Positions 24,401 to 30,400 of a DNA stretch of 64,000 nt are shown in pieces; the stretch's first letter is position 1, and every line of letters starts with the position of its first letter. The translations under genes and the position numbers were made by a program. The notes under the pieces are model-generated. The model did not search any database. It worked only from the letters and a program-made list of their open reading frames with translations, and had not been told where the DNA came from. The stretch is taken from positions 62,001-126,000 of the forward strand of contig JAQGDQ010000502.1 of assembly GCA_030141605.1 (NCBI GenBank), written 5' to 3'. Source of the DNA: Tubiluchus corallicola. Its lineage: Eukaryota; Priapulida; Priapulimorpha; Priapulimorphida; Tubiluchidae.

Positions 24401-27400
24401 AGGGTAATTAATTGGTCAGTGTGCATCAATTGTGCACCAGACTGTTTACCTGATGCACAATGCACAGGACGCCATTCCAACTACCCTGCAGAAACATGTA
24501 ACAGATATGAATTGAACAGTCTGTGCATCAGTGTGCATTATAAACCAGTTTAGCAGTCTGTTCAGATCACCTCGGTTACACCTTCCTGCAGGGTAGTTCA
24601 TTGAAATGGTGTTCTGTGCGTCCGTGTGCATTGTAAACTAGCTAAGTTGTCTATTCTATTCATCTCTGTAAAAGCTTTCTACATGGCAGCCAGACAGGCG
24701 TCCTGCTCACTAGTGTGCACCGTAAACTAGCCAAGCAGTTTGTCCAATTAATCTCTGTGACATCTTTCTTCTGTGTATCAACTTTGGATCCAATCCAGGG
24801 TTGAACTTCACAAGAGATTCTTCAAAACATGTAGCATCATAGGAGCACAACCTGCCATATGATTAACGTTAAAGTGTCTGGTAAAGTTTCCTGGAAGTTA
24901 GCCTCTGGACCGGAAGTTTGATGCAGAGATAATCGACCATACTACTCAACGAACTGAAGTAGGTTGATGATTTGGTGAGGCATTTAACATACGTTGCCTA
25001 CAGTTGGGTCTCTGGATGGCTGAGTTATCTCAAAAAATTATTTTATTAATAACACAAACAGCTACAACTGGATATATGTTTGGGGTAATTCTTTTTCTCC
25101 CTTAATCAACAGAACTAAAGATACTTCATATTAATTATAGTGGATCATTATTCGTTAATATGCCCGGGAGTATATTACACCCAAAATTGTAATATTATTG
25201 TATCTGACAAAATATTTTATTAACAGTGGTATCCGGAGGTATCTCATCATGCACCTAAGGTTCCAATTGTTCTGGTGGGAACGAAGTTAGACTTGAGAGA
25301 GAACAGCAAACAGACGGACTCTTCACTTAAGGTCTCATACGCCAAAGGTATACAATAAAATAAATGTAATTAGTTATCAGTCAGCCAAAACATTTGGCCA
25401 CTCCGTAACTCACACTGATCGGTCATACCAAAGTAACAATGCTATATTCAGCAGTTCACTGGTTCAGTGCGGTTCCCCGGCTTCTCTTCCCTTTGCCAAG
25501 ACGAGCACAACCTAGAGTTCTTATCATGTCTGATGTCATTACATGTGAAAAATGTCTAAAGGTAAAATAGCTAAGACATCAGTATATTGCAGAACACAGG
25601 TGAGTTTATTTATACAAATCAGTTAGTCATACAAATTATCCACAGCACATGTTGATTCTATGCTCTCTGACAGCCAACTGCCCAGGTAAGTTTTCTCTGA
25701 AGCAAGGAAGCCAGCAATTCTATGAAGGGTAAATGTTATGCATACTACATAGTTCAAGGATAAAAGTTTAGACTGTATATTAAGAAATAGACTTATTTTA
25801 CAGCTGAAATTTCTTGTGTGGGATTTTTAATGTTTTAACCAGAGACTACAATAATATGACATAATGAACAAAAATAATGACATATGACATAATAATAAAA
25901 AATAATGACATATGACATCGTGAACTTCACGACACTCCGACCAGGAAGTTGGAAATAACAAACTATTTGATACTTTAACCTTTTAAGTCATTTAACTTTT
26001 ACAAGAAATAAATTTGTTACATTTCTTAATCATTTTAAGAATAACATCTAACATCTTAAGTACGAGATGGCGCCACCAACCAGTTTGGGCGCCGTGGATA
26101 AATACGAATCACACCATTGCAAAACGGAGTATTTGGGCTATGTACAAAGAGGGTAAGTTTTTTTAAATCTAATTTAATAGTGACATTAAATTTCAAAGTA
26201 ATTTTGTATATAATTATCACGCTACATTCGTAACAAGTTTCATTACACACAACTTAACTATAAACTTGATATTTCTCTATTGAGTTTCACTACAAATAAC
26301 ATTCAATCTCTAGATTATAAAATCATCATGACGATTTGAGTACAAAGTATCGATTTAGGATACAAATTCGTAACAAAGCGCATCGATTTAGGATGCAAAT
26401 TCGTAACAAAAGGCATCGATTTAGGATGCACACGATTTACCAGTCGTTAGATTTAAATTACAAGTGGATTGCTAACCGAGGACATGCACAAGTACTATTA
26501 CTATTAGCAAGTATAATAAGCAATGACATCAAGCGTTGGCTACTCTTTGTGTTTATGATAAAGTTTGTACAGCATTTGCTTGGTTCGCCTGTAGGTTATG
26601 CTGTACATGGTCTATCATACAATTAGACACAATTTATCAATAACATTTCTATCATTACTTTTTTTCAGGTTTATAACAAAGAGCACGTTTTGTGCACAAG
26701 GTAAGTATAAGGTAACTCAGGTAAGTAATATTTTAACAACTTAACAAACAGTGTTAACAATAACAGCAACAAGTTGTTATTCAAATGATGTTAACAACAA
26801 TAGCAATACTAAACAATGCAAGGTATAAGGTAACTTAGGTAAGTAATATTTTAACAACTTACTAAGCAGCTATACAAACAGTGTTAACAATAACAGCAAC
26901 AAGTTGTTATTCAAATGATGTTAACAACAATAGCAATACTAAACAATGCAAAATTTATTTACAAAATCTTTAATGTTTCTGATTTTACAGGTAGATTTGA
27001 TCAAGGTGGATCTTGGGTTTCAATAGAAACAATTCGATATAAGTGGAAAGTTTTCCGACATTTGCAGGATCCACGTGGTAAGTTTGAATTAGAAATCAGG
27101 ATTACATCATTATCGTTTGACGGAATAATTACAACATTTTTCATAGAGTTTGGCTTTCTAATTTGTGTATATGCATACTGTGTCAAAGATAGCCACATGA
27201 TTTTAAATGGAAATTTAATTCCATACATGAAAACTTTTATGGCTCTAAACATGAATGCAATAAGAAATAAAAGCCAATCCAGAAAGGAAAAGTCATTAAT
27301 ATTAATAACTTTACCAACAGCTTTATGACATGTGACAATGTCAGAAATAGGACACCCACTTTCAAAGAGTACTTCCTTTTTAGGGGGTATTTCTGACTGT

Positions 27401-30400
27401 ATTTGGGACGTCTCTTCTGAAGCCAGTGTAGGAACTGAACTGGAAACAGGCGAAACATCTGGTCGTGTTGTCTGATAGTTATCAGTTACAGACACTGGAC
27501 CTGTTTGATGTATCTCAGATTTGGAGCAACTTAATGTACTACTACTATTCAGTAATGAATCCGTTAATGTGCAATCAAGCTCAGGCTGAAGACAAAATAA
27601 TGAGTTTTCTGAACAAATTATAGATTCATTGTTCGCCAAGGTGTCTGTTTTTTCAACTACCCCTGTAAGTATATAGCCTAAAAGGCTTGCATACAGGAAG
27701 AGGCCGGGTGACACTTCCTGTTTTTCTGCTCCTAGAATTTTGAGGTAGTTATCACATCCAATTAATAACTGCATATCACCTTCAAGGTTCCCATCAGGAA
27801 GAGAATCGGCAAGTAGGCCCTCCCATGGCTTAAGTTTTGAGTACACTTGGGCTGGAAGAGAGGGGCGACCTCTGAATTTTGCAATAAACGGGACTACTCG
27901 AACATCGATATTAATTCTAGTGGAATTATTTTTGCCAAACAATGCAACCTTTGCTTGATGACATCGCACAGGAACATACCCTTTACAAGCGAATGTAGAA
28001 ACATTCACATAACTAGGATTTTCCAATTTCAGATTTAACTTTTTTGCTAATGACTCTGTAATGTATGTGCCATTACTACCTGTATCCATCAAACCTCTAA
28101 CTGTAATGCCTGATTTAGAATTATTAGAGACATCAGAGTGGCACATTCTCACTAAAACTGTCTGCATAAGTACAGCTTCTGTTTCTGAATTAAACATGAC
28201 AGTGTCACTGAGTAAATTTTGTTCTAATTTTGCCTCGACAATTCTGTTGTTTTCAACTTTGTCACAAAGTGAAACATGATGTTTTTGGCCACACACAAAA
28301 CATGTAAATTTGCAGTCAACCTCAGTGTGTTTACTAGAAAGACAGACTTTGCAACGTTTACGCTTTTCTACTACTTTCAGTTTTTCTGCTATGGTAAATT
28401 TGTTGCAAAAGCCTGAAGAATGGTTTCGGTTGTCACAATATAGACAGGGCATTTTAATGCGGTTATTCTGTGACCTCTTTGCCTTGTCGTTATTGTTACC
28501 ATTACCAGTAACTCTTTCTGAACTTTTTGGTTTGTAAATTTTAGCATGTTTTGATTTTTCAGCTGCAAATGTAGTGAGAGATAACTCAGAGTTACAAGCC
28601 ATGTCATCGTTGCCAACTGCATTGTATAGAGGGAATGTACTGTCGCCTGCTGTAAGTACACTTTCTTTAATGTGAACAGATGCTGGTCTTTGATTGTTTC
28701 TACTAATGGGTTTCTTTGAAATTTCTTTAAGGCTTTGAAGCCCACACTCATTAGTAGAAATCTCAAAGTTGTTAACATATCGATACATAGTATCTATTAA
28801 TCTCTCTAATTGCCAATTAGAACCAGGAGTAGCATCTGGACAAAGGTTTCTAAGCTGAAAACCCATAGTTATGGGAAGTTTCTTAAGAATGCCTGAGACA
28901 ATGTAATGATCATCGACTGGACGACCTAACACTGTCAATGACCTTATAATGACCTCTATGTCATCAAGAAACCTTCGTAAATCGTTGGCATTGTTTTTGA
29001 CGGGTTCAATGTCGTCAAGTTGTTTCAGATAATTTGTCACCATGTGATCAGTTCTGCCAAAGCGTTTCATCAAGTGACCAACAGCAGCAGGATAGTTATT
29101 GGCAGTTCTACGGTATGTCTTGATAATTCTATATGCATTCCCTTTCAAGCAGCCCAACAAGTAATTGAACTTTTTACTATCCGTTAAATCGGGTCTTGAG
29201 TGTATTTCATCATTAAAAACACTCCAAAATTCTTCAAAATCATCCTCACCCTCCCCCGAAAAGGAAGGCAATTTAAATTTTGGCAATCTAGTATACACAG
29301 TGCTTGCATGACTAACGTTCCAGGGATTTAGCTGTGATGTCATATTAGGCACAGCAGAAACAGGTGTGCTTGATACTACAGGTAATCTAGTATACACAGT
29401 GTTTGCATGACTGACGTTCACAGCATTTAGCTGTGATGTTATATTAGGCACAGCAGAAACAGGTGTGCTTGATACTACAGGTACAGGTTCACTGACCTTC
29501 AAGTGACAGGTTTCTAATGACCTAATTCTGGCTTCAATCTTAGAACTAAGTTCAGACAAATTTCTGTTCAATGTAGTTTGTGAAGCAAGAAATTCTTTAA
29601 CTTCATCCAAATGGGAACTATCATCTGAACTACAATAAATATATGATAGCTTGTCATACAACTCTGTGAGTTTTTCAGTCGAAAATCTCAAATCAGTAAT
29701 TGCAGCATTACATCTGTCAACAAAGTTTTGATAATTAGCAATACATTCGTCAAATTCTAAGTCTAACAATGTAGTACATGTGAAAAACACCTCACCATAG
29801 TGCTGTGAGTTTATTTTCAGGTTCTGGATCAGTATCTTCACCTCCAGCTGGTGTCCATGCAATGGATCTTTGTCTGGAACCACCTTCGGAATTGTTCCAG
29901 TTGCAGCTGTTGGGGTGGCTCCATGTGCTGGGGTAGCTGGAATATGTAGTTGCTGCTCATAGTCCGGTTCCTCGTCGTCTGAGTCCTTAGAACCATGGTC
30001 CATAATGGTCACTCCTTGCTTTGATGAGTCCTTGTTTGGTTGCATTGGCTGGAATAATTGTCCAGTCCTTGTGTCATGACCTTTAGGTTCACCCTCCCAC
30101 GGCGGCGTATAAAGAATAGTCTTGTCGCTTGTGGTTGTTGTGGTGGCCATACTCAAACAAGGTTAACTTGCAGTCGTCTGGATTCCAAATTAGAAGCACC
30201 AATACTGTCCATATATTTAGCACTCAGTATAAACAGGAACAGAGTAACTGTATCACTTGGTTTGCAGCCTTATACCAAGCAAACTGATTTCTTTTCCAAG
30301 CAGAGCAACTGTATCACCTGGTTTGTAGCTTTGTAGATATCAAACTGATTTTTTTTTCTTTCAAATAAAGTCCTAGCATAATTTCCTTGGTTCTATAAAC

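Larger units (their letters stand above)
23705..25543 (+). other. Intron 3 remainder, exons 4-5 and introns of the Rac-like gene
   Basis: Apart from the coding exons 24209-24271 and 25227-25347, this is non-coding. Intron 4 opens with a cluster of diverged 90-130-bp repeats (24340-24775). No other exon is visible. Confidence 0.5.

Noticed and set aside
26915-27328. 137-codon plus-strand open frame
   Set aside because: Antisense shadow of the C-terminus of the non-autonomous Gag frame and its repeats.
27001-27330. Hydrophobic C-terminus of the non-autonomous element as an envelope gene
   Set aside because: Only one hydrophobic segment, with no signal peptide, cysteine pattern or separate start; too little to call env.
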